Positions 43,218 to 51,739 of a stretch of DNA of 64,000 nucleotides are shown here, one piece after another. Each line of letters begins with the position of its first letter. Positions within the stretch are counted from its first letter, which is position 1. The stretch covers positions 1 to 64,000 of the forward strand of contig NZ_BNBO01000028.1 in NCBI RefSeq assembly GCF_014655955.1. The letters are read 5' to 3'. Both the position numbers and the translations under genes were made by a program. Under the pieces are notes generated by a model that worked only from the letters and a program-made list of their open reading frames with translations, did not search any database and was not told where the DNA came from. The stretch is from Kitasatospora indigofera. GTDB lineage: Bacteria; Actinomycetota; Actinomycetes; Streptomycetales; Streptomycetaceae.

Positions 43218-43774
43218 CCCGGCCACCCGGGCGTCGAGAGCCCGCGGCCGAGGGCGATCTCGCCGAGGGCCCGGGCGGTGTACGGGACGACCTGCTCCGG
43301 CAGCCCGTCCAGCGGCCACCAGCGCAGTTCGTGGCATTTCTCCGGCTCGCGGTTGCTCACCTGCCCGGTGTACACCACCGGGCGGAAGAACAACTGGAGC
43401 CGGCCCTCGGTGTCGTCGGCGTCCAGCTGGTGCAGCACGTGCAGGAGCTCCAGGCCGGCGGGGTCGATCCCGATCCCCAGCTCCTCCCGGGCCTCGCGCG
43501 CCGTGCCGGCCGTGATGCTCTCGCCCGGCTCCAGATGGCCGGCGGGCAGGTGCCAGCAGCCGTCGGCGAAGGAGGAGTTGCGGCGGCGGCCGAGCAGGAC
43601 CAGGCCGTCGTCGACGATCACCAGGTGCAGGCCGATCCCGGCACGGTACGGTCCGGCCGGGGAGGTCCGGGTCGCGGGGAGCACCGGCCCTGGCTCCGCG
43701 CCGGGCGCCGTTGCCGGCCCCGGCTCCGGGTGGTCGGCGGCCGCCGCGGACAACTGGTCGGATGAGATGGACAT
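43214..43774 (-). CDS. NUDIX hydrolase
   Basis: A 186-aa protein with a Pro/Ala-rich leader of about 40 residues. The NUDIX box is complete: GHLEPGESITAGTAREAREELGI. The surrounding WHLPAGHLEPGE and ELRWWPLDGLPEQVVPYT are typical of the family. It hydrolyses some nucleoside diphosphate derivative; specificity is open. It is first in a two-gene unit with the HIT gene and divergent from a GNAT-GHR pair. Confidence 0.88.
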   Translation of the reverse strand: MSISSDQLSAAAADHPEPGPATAPGAEPGPVLPATRTSPAGPYRAGIGLHLVIVDDGLVLLGRRRNSSFADGCWHLPAGHLEPGESITAGTAREAREELGIGIDPAGLELLHVLHQLDADDTEGRLQLFFRPVVYTGQVSNREPEKCHELRWWPLDGLPEQVVPYTARALGEIALGRGLSTPGWPG

Positions 43775-44458
43775 CTGTTCCGCCCTCGTACGGGAGTGTG
43801 GTCGGACACCGTCACCGTAGGGAGCGCCGGGCCTCCGCCGGAACGCCTTGCCGGACCTGCCACACGATCAGGTGAGGACGGCCGGGCGGCATTGACCCGC
43901 CCGGCCAGCCCCGGGCCGGCCGGGGCGTCGACCAGTCTGGGCGTCGACCCGCCGGGGTTCGTGGACCCGGCCGGCCCGGTGGATCTGCCACGCCCTGTTC
44001 ATCATCGGGAACTGCCCCCGGCCGGGGCCGCGATGTACTCTGGACCTTCGTCGTCACGGCAGTTGAGACAGGTCGACCATGCGAACTCGCGCACAGCGCT
44101 CCGAGCGGGCCCCCTTCGGGCACCCGCCGCTGCCGCACGCCGCGAACGGTCGTCCGGCTGCCCGTCCCCGCCGCTCCACCGGGGGGACGGCGCTCGTGCG
44201 CCGGCGCTGGATCGACGGGGTCGGCTCACCGACCGGCCTCTGTCGCCCGTGACCCCCCGTCACCTCTTCGCCGGGACACCCCGCTAGCGAACACCGCCGG
44301 TTCCGCCGGGCCGCCACGCCCCGGCGCGCCGCGGCCCGCCTCCCCCGACCGTCCCGTCCGCCTCCGGTCCGGCGGCGCAGGCCGCGTCGTCGGACCGGGT
44401 CGCCGGGCCCACGGCGCCCCGGAACCGGCGCCCGCACCAGATCGAGGAAGAAGTCCGC
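43775..44458. other. Long divergent intergenic region
   Basis: 684 bases between the NUDIX and GNAT genes. A less GC-rich patch at 44030-44090 may be a promoter. It is followed by a 57-codon plus-strand frame (ATG 44079 to TGA 44252) that is Arg-rich, has only a weak ribosome site, and could be a leader peptide or chance. Nothing else is seen. Confidence 0.35.
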
Positions 44459-45259
44459 ATGCCTGTTCCCGATGCTCTCGTCCCTGACGCGCTCGTCGCC
44501 GGTCCGCCGTCGTCCGGGCCCCTGCCGTCCGACGGGGCCGTCCCCCCGTCCCGCCCCCGGAACGGCACCGGGACCCATCCGCTGGACAACGCCGTGCGGG
44601 CCGCCCTGCTCGGCCCGCACGCGCACCTCGCGGAGCGGCAGGGCCAGGTGCTGCGCTACCCGGCCGACGTCTCGCCGTTCATCGCCCTGCCCGAGCACTC
44701 CGACGAGTCGGTCTGGCGGGACGTCGCGACCCTGCTCGGCCCGGGCACCGTCGCCGTGGTCACCGGGGTCCGCAGCACCCCGCCGCCGGACTGGGAGGTC
44801 CTGATGGACGGAGGCGGGGTCCAACTGGTGGACGAGGGCGTGGCCGCCGCCCCCGATGCCGAGGCCGTGCCCCTCGGGTACGCCGACGTGCCCGAGATGC
44901 TGGACCTGGTGGCGCGCACCCAGCCCGGCCCGTTCCTGCCCCGCACCGTCGAACTCGGCAGCTACCTCGGCATCCGGCGCGGCGGACGGCTGGTCGCGAT
45001 GGCCGGCGAGCGCCTGCACCCGCCGGGCTGGACCGAGATCAGCGCCGTCTGCACGGACGCCGAGCACCGGGGCGAGGGGCTGGCCACCCGGCTCGTGCAC
45101 GCCGTCGCGGCCGGCATCCGGGCCCGCGGCGAGACGCCCTTCCTGCACGCGGCCGCGAGCAACACCAACGCGATCCGGCTGTACGAGTCCCTGGGCTTCC
45201 GGCTGCGCCGCGACACCAACTTCCTCGCCGTCAGAGTCCCCGGCACGCCCACCGGCTGA
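44459..45259 (+). CDS. GNAT N-acetyltransferase, FR47-like
   Basis: A 266-aa protein. After a disordered Pro-rich start of about 38 residues comes a divergent N-terminal half (GPHAHLAERQGQVLRYPADVSPF). The C-terminal half is a clear GNAT domain: ISAVCTDAEHRGEGLATRLVHAVAAGIRARGETPFLHAAASNTNAIRLYESLGF, with the acetyl-CoA loop at RGEGLA. Known relatives are FR47-type acetyltransferases. GAGGAAG precedes ATG 44459. The next gene, 64 bases downstream, is a GHR-like enzyme, probably co-transcribed. Confidence 0.85.
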   Translation: MPVPDALVPDALVAGPPSSGPLPSDGAVPPSRPRNGTGTHPLDNAVRAALLGPHAHLAERQGQVLRYPADVSPFIALPEHSDESVWRDVATLLGPGTVAVVTGVRSTPPPDWEVLMDGGGVQLVDEGVAAAPDAEAVPLGYADVPEMLDLVARTQPGPFLPRTVELGSYLGIRRGGRLVAMAGERLHPPGWTEISAVCTDAEHRGEGLATRLVHAVAAGIRARGETPFLHAAASNTNAIRLYESLGFRLRRDTNFLAVRVPGTPTG

Positions 45260-45323
45260 CCCGGGCGGCACCCGAGCCGGCCACCGACCACCACCTGAAC
45301 AGCCCAAGACGAGGAGCACACCG

Positions 45324-46247
45324 ATGAGCCTGACACCGCGCTACGCCGACGCCGTCGACACCACCACCCACGGTGAGTACCGGATCAACCGGACCCCGGG
45401 GGACGAGCGGCCGCTCTACCGCTTCACCGGGCGGATCACCGCGGACGGGAGCAGCGGGTTCCGCGCCGAACCCGGCCGCTACCACGTCTACGCGGGCTGG
45501 TTCTGCCCCTGGGCCCAGCGGGTCACCATCCAGCTGGCGCTGAACGGCCTGGAGGACGTGGTCTCCGTCTCGTACGTGGACGGCGCGCGGGACGGTCGCG
45601 GCTGGGCCTTCCGCGAGACCCACGGACCGGACCCGGTGAACGGCTTCACCCTGCTCCGGGAGGCCTACGAGGCGACCGAGCCCGGGTTCGACGGGCACAT
45701 ATCGGTGCCGACGCTGTGGGACCGGGAGACCGGGCGGATCGTCAGCAACGACTTCGCCGGGATCGGGATCGACCTCGCCACCGAGTTCGGCGGGTGGAGC
45801 AACGGCGCGGACCACTACCCGGCCGAGCTGCGCCCGCGGATCGAGGAGCTCGACTCCTGGCTCGGCCCGGCGGTCAACCGCGGGGTGGGCGCCGCCGCCG
45901 GCGAGGGCCCCGCCGCCGAGGCGGCCCGGGCCGAGCTGCTGGCGGCCTTCGCCGAACTGGACAAGCTGCTCGGGCAGCAGCGCCACCTGCTCGGCGAGCG
46001 GCTCACCGAGGCGGACGTGCGGCTCTGGGTGACCCTGGCCCGCTACGACGTGGCGTCCAACGCCGGCCGCGCGATCGGGCCGGCCCTGGACGCCTACCCG
46101 AACCTCTGGGCCTACGCCCGGGACCTCTACCAGCGGCCGGCCTTCGCCGGCACCACGGACTTCGCCACCTTCGCCCGCCCGGGTGCGGCGCTGCCCGACT
46201 GGAACGCCGCGCACGACCGCGAGGCCCTGGCGGCCGCCGGGGCGTGA
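45324..46247 (+). CDS. Glutathionyl-hydroquinone reductase-like (GST-fold) protein
   Basis: A 307-aa Xi-class GST-like enzyme. Motif CPWAQR (residues about 60-65) holds the active cysteine. SVPTLWDRETGRIVSNDFAGI is the cis-proline and thiol-binding region, and LGERLTEADVRLWVTLARYD the C-terminal domain signature. Actinomycetes make mycothiol instead of glutathione, so the physiological thiol is probably mycothiol (inference). GAGGAG lies seven bases before ATG. Role: reductive removal of thiol adducts from quinones. Confidence 0.87.
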   Translation: MSLTPRYADAVDTTTHGEYRINRTPGDERPLYRFTGRITADGSSGFRAEPGRYHVYAGWFCPWAQRVTIQLALNGLEDVVSVSYVDGARDGRGWAFRETHGPDPVNGFTLLREAYEATEPGFDGHISVPTLWDRETGRIVSNDFAGIGIDLATEFGGWSNGADHYPAELRPRIEELDSWLGPAVNRGVGAAAGEGPAAEAARAELLAAFAELDKLLGQQRHLLGERLTEADVRLWVTLARYDVASNAGRAIGPALDAYPNLWAYARDLYQRPAFAGTTDFATFARPGAALPDWNAAHDREALAAAGA

Positions 46248-46254
46248 CCGGGCG

Positions 46255-46289
46255 CCGGACGCCCGCGGGCACCCGCCGGGGGCGTCCGG
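46255..46289. terminator. Bidirectional hairpin terminator
   Basis: CCGGACGCCC (46255-46264) and GGGCGTCCGG (46280-46289) form a perfect 10-bp stem between convergent GHR-like and hydrolase genes. Confidence 0.65.
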
Positions 46290-46303
46290 CCCGGCCGGCC
46301 GGT

Positions 46304-47146
46304 TCAGTGGACGGTCTTCGGTCCCGTTCCCGGTCCGGCGGCCGGGGCCAGCAGTGGTGAGTCGCTGCCGGCCAGCATGACCCGGGCCACCAGTTCGGGG
46401 TCGTCGCCCATCGGGACGTGACCGCAGTTCACCAGCGGCACGAAGCGTGCCGCCGGCGGCAGCAGGCGGGCCCGGCGGCCCTGGCCGTTGAGCAGCAGGC
46501 GGTCCCGGGTGCCCCAGGCGATGGTCACCGGGACCTCCGGCGGGAGGTCGGCCGGGAACCGGGAGGCCAGCTCGCCGCCGCCGGCGTGCAGGGTCTGCCG
46601 GAAGCCCGGGGCCTCCAGCAGCGCCCGGGTGTCCAGCATCAGCTCGTGCGGGTCGAGCAGCTCGGGCCGGCCGTAGATCATGCCGAACATGGCCTTCCGG
46701 CCGAGCGGGTGCCGGGCGAGCCCGGCGCGCAGCGGTTCGGGCGTCCGGGCGGCCAGCCGGTGCAGGTTGAGCACCCCGGAGGCGTACAGGAAGCCGGCGC
46801 GGTGGAAGAACCCGGCGGGTGACAGCGCGGTGGCCGAGGAGGCCAGCCCGTGCCGCACGGCGTGCAGGGTGAAGAGCCCGCCGAGCGAGTTCCCGGCCAC
46901 GTGCGGCCGCTCGACCCCGATCGACGCCAGGAAGTCGCCGAGCACCGTCATGGCGCTGTCGACGGTGTAGGGCATCCCGGCCGGCAGCGGTGGGGAGGCG
47001 CCGAAGCCGGGCAGGTCGACGGCGATCACCTCACGCTCGCGGGCGAGCAGGTCGAGCACCGGCTTCCAGCCCTGGTGGCGGTGTCCGATGCCGTGCAGGA
47101 GCAGCAGCGGGGGGCCGTCGCCCCGGCGCTCGTGTACAAGGTCCAT
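46304..47146 (-). CDS. Alpha/beta-fold hydrolase
   Basis: A 280-aa alpha/beta hydrolase. The oxyanion segment is LLLLHGIGHRHQGWKPV. The nucleophile is Ser in AGNSLGGLFT, the acid is probably Asp in AWGTRDRLLL, and the base His in NCGHVPMGDDPE. No signal peptide, so it is cytoplasmic. Length is typical. Start ATG 47146. Esterase or C-C hydrolase activity cannot be distinguished. Confidence 0.87.
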   Translation of the reverse strand: MDLVHERRGDGPPLLLLHGIGHRHQGWKPVLDLLAREREVIAVDLPGFGASPPLPAGMPYTVDSAMTVLGDFLASIGVERPHVAGNSLGGLFTLHAVRHGLASSATALSPAGFFHRAGFLYASGVLNLHRLAARTPEPLRAGLARHPLGRKAMFGMIYGRPELLDPHELMLDTRALLEAPGFRQTLHAGGGELASRFPADLPPEVPVTIAWGTRDRLLLNGQGRRARLLPPAARFVPLVNCGHVPMGDDPELVARVMLAGSDSPLLAPAAGPGTGPKTVH

Positions 47147-47178
47147 GGTGAGGAGCCTAGGGCCAAGTTACCGGCGGG

Positions 47179-47882
47179 TCACCCCCTTGTGAGAATTTCC
47201 GTCAACAGCCCCGCCCGGGCCGCGGCGCCGTCCCCGTCCCACCCCCGGGGCAAGGGCGCCCCGCCGTGCCGCGCCCGCCGCACCAGGTCGGCGGCGGCCG
47301 CCGGCCACTCGGGGTACGAGAAGCCGAAGCCCGCTTCGAGCAGCCGGCCGGGGGTCACCCGGCGGCTCTTCAGCAGGAGCTCGGTGTCCGAACGCAGGAC
47401 GAAGGCCCCGATCTCGGCCATCCACCGGGTGGCGGGCAGGCCCACCGAGATGCCCCGGGCCACGCGGATCGCCCGCATGAACTCGCGCTGCGGCAGGGGC
47501 GTGGGCGCGGTGACGTCGACCGGCCCGGTGAGGTCCTCCCGGTCCGTCAGGAACTCGACGGCGCGGACGAAGTCGCTCTCGTGTGGATCCACGACATGTA
47601 CTGGCCGCCGCCCGCGAGCGGTCCGCCGAGGCCGGATCGCGCCAGCCGCAGCAGCGAGTCGAAGGCGCCGCCCCGGTCCGGGCTCATCACCATGCCGGTG
47701 CGCAGAGCGACCTTGCGGGTGTGCGGGGTGGCGGCCAGCTCCTGGGTCCGCTCCCAGGCCTCGGCGATGCGGATGCTGTTCGCCCAGTGGGCCGGGGCGT
47801 CCGGCTCGGTGCCGCCGATCAGGCCGGTGGCCTCGTCGTTGGGCGCGTCGGACCGGTGGGCGTAGACGGTGGCCGTGCTCAT
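47179..47882 (-). pseudogene. Degraded TIGR01777-family epimerase (frameshift, no N-terminus)
   Basis: Two overlapping frames together spell the C-terminal two thirds of a TIGR01777/YfcH-type sugar epimerase. 47547-47882 starts MSTATVYAHRSDAPNDEATG, which in intact relatives is internal and follows WLQ. It ends at GGQYMSWIH. 47179-47592 continues ESDFVRAVEFL and ends with the DUF1731 domain (LPATRWMAEIGAFVLRSDTELL). The frames join if two bases are removed near 47583-47586. Upstream codons read in frame as ARIGLQ but no Rossmann GxxGxxG is found. So the gene lacks its NAD-binding half and carries a shift; a sequencing error could explain only the shift. Confidence 0.75.
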
Positions 47883-48279
47883 CTGCAGCCCGATCCGCGC
47901 CGACCGCTGCGCGCCGACGCTCCGGCGAGAGGTCCGTCGAGCCGTGCCCGCCGCCGACGCTGCATCAAGTCCCCGGCCGGCGGGCCGAAACGCCGAAACC
48001 TTCCCTTCATGCCGGGGGGACCGGCCGGAAACACCCGCTGCCTAGCGTTCCCGCCAGCAGTGCGGGCCGCGTACGGACGGCCCCGGGGGCGGCGCGGGGA
48101 GGCGTGCCGAGGAGGGGCCGCCGGGGCCCGGGGCCGGCCACCGGTACGGCGTACGGACGGCCCGGCGCCGCGTCCCCGCCCGGGGCCCGGCCGCACCTGA
48201 TCATGGAACCGGCCCGCGCCGGCCGCGCGGCCCCGCACAGTCCGCAGCAGACGACCCACGGCACCTCAGGAGGCCTGGC
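47883..48279. other. Gene-free stretch upstream of the NCS1 permease
   Basis: 397 bases. The first about 50 bases continue the decayed epimerase frame. The rest is GC-rich without a recognisable gene, riboswitch or palindrome. Confidence 0.4.
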
Positions 48280-49947
48280 ATGCGCACCGAGCCACCACCG
48301 ACCACCACCACCGACGGCGGCCGGCCGGCCGAGCGGGCCGGGGCGGCCGCCGACGAAACGCTGGAGGACTACACCCTGCGCTTCGCGCCCCGCAGCTACC
48401 GCCGCTGGACGCCCATGGTGGTGGCCACCACCGCCCTGGGCGGCATCGCGTACATGGCCGACTTCTCGATCGGCGCGGGCATCGGCCTCACCCACGGCAC
48501 CGGGAACGCGCTGGCGGCGATCCTGGTGGCGGCGGTGGTCATCTTCGTCACCGGGTTCCCGCTCGCCTACTACGGCGCCCGTTACAACATCGACCTCGAT
48601 CTGATCACCCGGGGGTCCGGGTTCGGCTACTACGGCTCGGTCCTGACCAGTGTGATCTTCGCCAGCTTCACCTTCATCTTCTTCGCCCTCGAAGGCTCGA
48701 TCATGGCGCAGGGGCTGAAGCTGGGGCTCGGGCTGCCGCTCTGGCTGGGGTACCTGGTCTCCACCCTGATGGTGATCCCGCTGGTGGTCTACGGGATGAA
48801 GGCGCTGAGCAAGCTCCAGGTGTGGACGACGCCGGTCTGGTTGCTGCTGATGGTCGGCCCGCTGGTGTACCTGGTCGCCTCGGACCCGGGCACGGTGGAC
48901 CGCTTCCTCTCCTACGGGGGCTCGGACGGCGGCGGCGGCGGGATGAGCACCGGTCAGGTGCTGCTGGGTGCGGGGGTGTGCCTGTCGCTGATCGCGCAGA
49001 TCGGGGAGCAGATCGACTACCTGCGCTTCATGCCGCCGAAGACCGCGGCCAACCGGCGCGCCTGGTGGACGGCCGTGGTGATGGCCGGCCCCGGCTGGGT
49101 GGTGCTGGGCGCGCTGAAGCAGGCGATCGGGGTGTTCCTCGCGGTCTACGTCCTGGCCGAGGCCGGGCCGACGGCGGCCACCGAGCCGATCCGGCAGTTC
49201 ACCGGGGCCTTCGACGCGATGATGCCGTCCTGGCTGGTCGTCCCGCTGGCGGTGGCCCTGGTGGTGATCAGTCAGATCAAGATCAACGTGACCAACGCCT
49301 ACTCTGGCTCGCTGGCGTGGACCAACTCCTTCACCCGGGTCACCAGGCACTACCCCGGCCGGATGGTGTTCGTCCTGGTCAACCTGGCCTTCGCGCTGAT
49401 CCTGATGGAGGCCGACATGTTCAGCTTCCTGAACAGCATCCTCGGCTTCTACTCCAACTGCGCCATCGCCTGGATCGTCACGGTGGCCACCGACATCATG
49501 GTCAACAAGTACCTGCTGAAACTCTCCCCGCAGGCACCCGAGTTCCGCCGGGGCATGCTCCACCCGGTCAACCCGGTGGGGCTGGTCTCCTTCGTCGCCG
49601 CCTCCGGACTCTCGATCGCCATGTACTTCCACGCCCTGGGGGACACCCTCCAGCCGTACTCTCCGGTCGCGGCGGCGCTGATCGCCTTCGTCCTCACCCC
49701 GCTGACGGCCGCCCTGACCGGGGGCCGCTACTACCTGCGGCGCACCACCGACGGGATCGACGCACCGCACCTGGACGCCGACGGCAACCCCAGTGCCGCG
49801 ACGTACGAGTGCCACGTCTGCCGGCAGGAGTTCGAGCGGCCGGACCTCGCGGCCTGCCTCACCCACGACGCGGTGGTCTGCTCGCTCTGCCTCAGTACCG
49901 ACAAGGTCGGTGACCACGTGCTGCCGGCGGCGTCCGTGGGCGGCTGA
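48280..49947 (+). CDS. NCS1-family purine/cytosine permease with Cys-rich C-terminal tail
   Basis: A 555-aa transporter. About 12 helices span residues 45-490, with typical NCS1 features (RSYRRWTPMVVATTALGGIAYMADFSIGAGIGL, SQIKINVTNAYSGSLAWTNSF). The last about 45 residues contain C-x2-C (CHVCRQEF), then CLTHDAVVCSLCLSTDK, a likely metal-binding knuckle. A similar Cys-rich segment, as I recall, links transporter-like and histidine-kinase modules in some sensor proteins; here the protein ends right after it. AGGAGG lies seven bases before ATG. Substrate is probably a nucleobase or allantoin-like compound. Confidence 0.85.
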   Translation: MRTEPPPTTTTDGGRPAERAGAAADETLEDYTLRFAPRSYRRWTPMVVATTALGGIAYMADFSIGAGIGLTHGTGNALAAILVAAVVIFVTGFPLAYYGARYNIDLDLITRGSGFGYYGSVLTSVIFASFTFIFFALEGSIMAQGLKLGLGLPLWLGYLVSTLMVIPLVVYGMKALSKLQVWTTPVWLLLMVGPLVYLVASDPGTVDRFLSYGGSDGGGGGMSTGQVLLGAGVCLSLIAQIGEQIDYLRFMPPKTAANRRAWWTAVVMAGPGWVVLGALKQAIGVFLAVYVLAEAGPTAATEPIRQFTGAFDAMMPSWLVVPLAVALVVISQIKINVTNAYSGSLAWTNSFTRVTRHYPGRMVFVLVNLAFALILMEADMFSFLNSILGFYSNCAIAWIVTVATDIMVNKYLLKLSPQAPEFRRGMLHPVNPVGLVSFVAASGLSIAMYFHALGDTLQPYSPVAAALIAFVLTPLTAALTGGRYYLRRTTDGIDAPHLDADGNPSAATYECHVCRQEFERPDLAACLTHDAVVCSLCLSTDKVGDHVLPAASVGG

Positions 49948-50127
49948 CCGGCACCCGCGGGGGCTCGCGCGCCGGGGTGGGACCACCAGCGGCGGCGGAG
50001 GCCCGGACGGCCTGACGGTCAGGCATTGCCGAATCATTACGGCGACGCACGGCGGCCCCGGCGGCCGCCGTGCGCGGTGTATCCAGGGGCGGAGGCAGCA
50101 TAGGGCTGCCTGCTCCTGGAGGCTGAG

Positions 50128-50757
50128 ATGTCCGCTCGCCCGTCGCCGTCCGCCCGCCGTCGTCGTCGCCGGTGGACGGTTCCGGTCGCCGTCCTCGTGC
50201 TGCTGGCCGGCGGCTTCGGCCTGTACCTCTTCGAGCCCTGGAAGGCGTTCACCAGCACCAGGGTCGACGAGGCGCCGCCGGCCGCCGCCGCACCCCTCGC
50301 CACGCCGGCCGCCGCCGCACCCCTCGCCACGCCGGCCGCGGGCACCCCCGCCGGCGGCGCCGCGCTGCCGCCCTCGCCGCCCTCGCCGTCCCCGGCCGGG
50401 CCCGGGCCGGCCGAGGGGGCCGCCGGGGCCTTCCAGTCCGGCGAGCACCCCACCACCGGGACCGCCCGGCTGGTCCGTCTCGCCGACGGCAGTACGGTGC
50501 TGCGCCTGGAGGACCTGCGGACCTCCGAGGGCCCCGACGTGCGGGTCTACCTGTCGGCCGCGCCGGCGGCCCGGTCGAAGCTGGACACGCTGGGCGACGC
50601 CCCGGTCGAACTCGGGCGGCTGAAGGGGAACCTCGGCAACCAGAACTACGCGGTGCCGTCCGGCACCGATCTCACCCGCGTGCGCAGTGCGGTGATCTGG
50701 TGCGCGCGCTTCTCGGTGGGGTTCGGCGCGGCCGACCTGACGGCGTCGGCGCGGTAG
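50128..50757 (+). CDS. Membrane-anchored DM13-domain protein
   Basis: A 209-aa protein. A basic N-terminus and one transmembrane helix (residues about 17-35) precede an Ala/Pro-rich linker that contains a duplicated 9-residue unit (AAAAPLATP). The DM13 domain follows from about residue 100: FQSGEHPTTGTARLVRL, LRLEDLRTSEGPDVRVYLS, LGNQNYAVPSG and VIWCARFSVGF with the conserved Cys. DM13 domains are proposed electron-transfer domains. GGAGG precedes ATG. It faces outside the membrane. Confidence 0.85.
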   Translation: MSARPSPSARRRRRRWTVPVAVLVLLAGGFGLYLFEPWKAFTSTRVDEAPPAAAAPLATPAAAAPLATPAAGTPAGGAALPPSPPSPSPAGPGPAEGAAGAFQSGEHPTTGTARLVRLADGSTVLRLEDLRTSEGPDVRVYLSAAPAARSKLDTLGDAPVELGRLKGNLGNQNYAVPSGTDLTRVRSAVIWCARFSVGFGAADLTASAR

Positions 50758-50890
50758 CGGGGCGGGCCCGGCGCGGGAGGGGAAGCCGGCCGGCCGGGGG
50801 CGTGTGCCGAGGATGATCACGGAGGGATAGGCTGCCGCACCGTCAGGTGCCGATCGGCCCCTGCGACCTACTTGAGGGGTGGAGAACGCC

Positions 50891-51685
50891 ATGATGGGAC
50901 CGGCGCACGCGCTGTCCGGCGCAGCGGCCTGGCTGATGGCGGGGGCGGCATCGGCCGCGCTGGACCGGCCGATGCCTTGGCCCGTGCTACTCGCGGGCGC
51001 GCTGATCTGCGCCGGAGCGGCACTGGCCCCTGACCTGGACCACAAGGCCGCGACCATATCGCGGGCCTTCGGGCCCGTGTCGCGCACATTGTGCGAGGTG
51101 GTCGACAAGCTGTCGTACGCGGCCTACAAGTCGACCAGGGGGAAGGGCGACCCCCGGCGCAACGGCGGGCACCGCACGCTGACCCACACCTGGGTCTGGG
51201 CCGTGCTCTGCGGGGCCGGCGCCGCGGCTGTCGCCGTGTACGGGGGCCGCTGGGGCGTGCTCGCGGTGCTCTTCGTCCACATGGTGCTGGCCATCGAGGG
51301 CCTGCTCTGGCGGCACGCCCGGGCCTCCAGCGACGTGCTGGTCTGGCTGCTCGGCGCGGTCAGCGCCTGGATGCTCGCCGAGACCCTCGACAAGCCCGGC
51401 AACGGCTCCGGCTGGCTGTTCACCGAGCCCGGTCAGCAGTACCTGTGGATCGGCCTGCCGATCGTGCTGGGCGCGCTGGTGCACTGCCTCGGCGACGCGC
51501 TCACCGTCTCCGGCTGCCCGGTCCTGTGGCCGATCCCGATCGGACGCAAGCGCTGGTACCCGATCGGCCCGCCGAAGGGGATGCGCTTCCGGGCCGGCAG
51601 CTGGGTGGAGATGAAGGTCCTGATGCCGGTCTTCATGGGGCTGGGCGGGGTCGCCGCGCTGGGCGCGCTCGGGTTCATCGGCTGA
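50891..51685 (+). CDS. YdjM-like metal-dependent membrane hydrolase family protein
   Basis: A 264-aa membrane protein of the YdjM/LexA-induced type. It starts MMGPAHALSGAAAWL; APDLDHKAATISRAFGP and NGGHRTLTHTW supply conserved Asp and His residues; ALVHCLGDALTVSGCPVLWPIP is the late signature. About five to six helices. ATG 50891 has GGAG seven bases upstream; GTG 50879 lacks spacing. E. coli YdjM belongs to the SOS regulon; I see no clear LexA box here. Its stop codon lies in the first copy of a 31-bp duplication. Confidence 0.84.
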   Translation: MMGPAHALSGAAAWLMAGAASAALDRPMPWPVLLAGALICAGAALAPDLDHKAATISRAFGPVSRTLCEVVDKLSYAAYKSTRGKGDPRRNGGHRTLTHTWVWAVLCGAGAAAVAVYGGRWGVLAVLFVHMVLAIEGLLWRHARASSDVLVWLLGAVSAWMLAETLDKPGNGSGWLFTEPGQQYLWIGLPIVLGALVHCLGDALTVSGCPVLWPIPIGRKRWYPIGPPKGMRFRAGSWVEMKVLMPVFMGLGGVAALGALGFIG

Positions 51686-51734
51686 GGTCCGAAAGGGCCG
51701 GACGTTCATCGGCCGAGGTCCGAAAGGGCCGGAC
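51673..51734. repeat. 31-bp tandem duplication across a stop codon
   Basis: GTTCATCGGC...GGGCCGGAC occurs twice with one C/T change. The first copy encodes FIG and the TGA stop of the YdjM-like gene; the second carries CGA instead of TGA and is untranslated. Confidence 0.88.
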
Positions 51735-51739
51735 CGGGT

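Noticed and set aside
48007-51108. 1033-codon minus-strand frame
   Set aside because: Antisense to the NCS1, DM13 and YdjM-like genes; composition typical of shadow frames.
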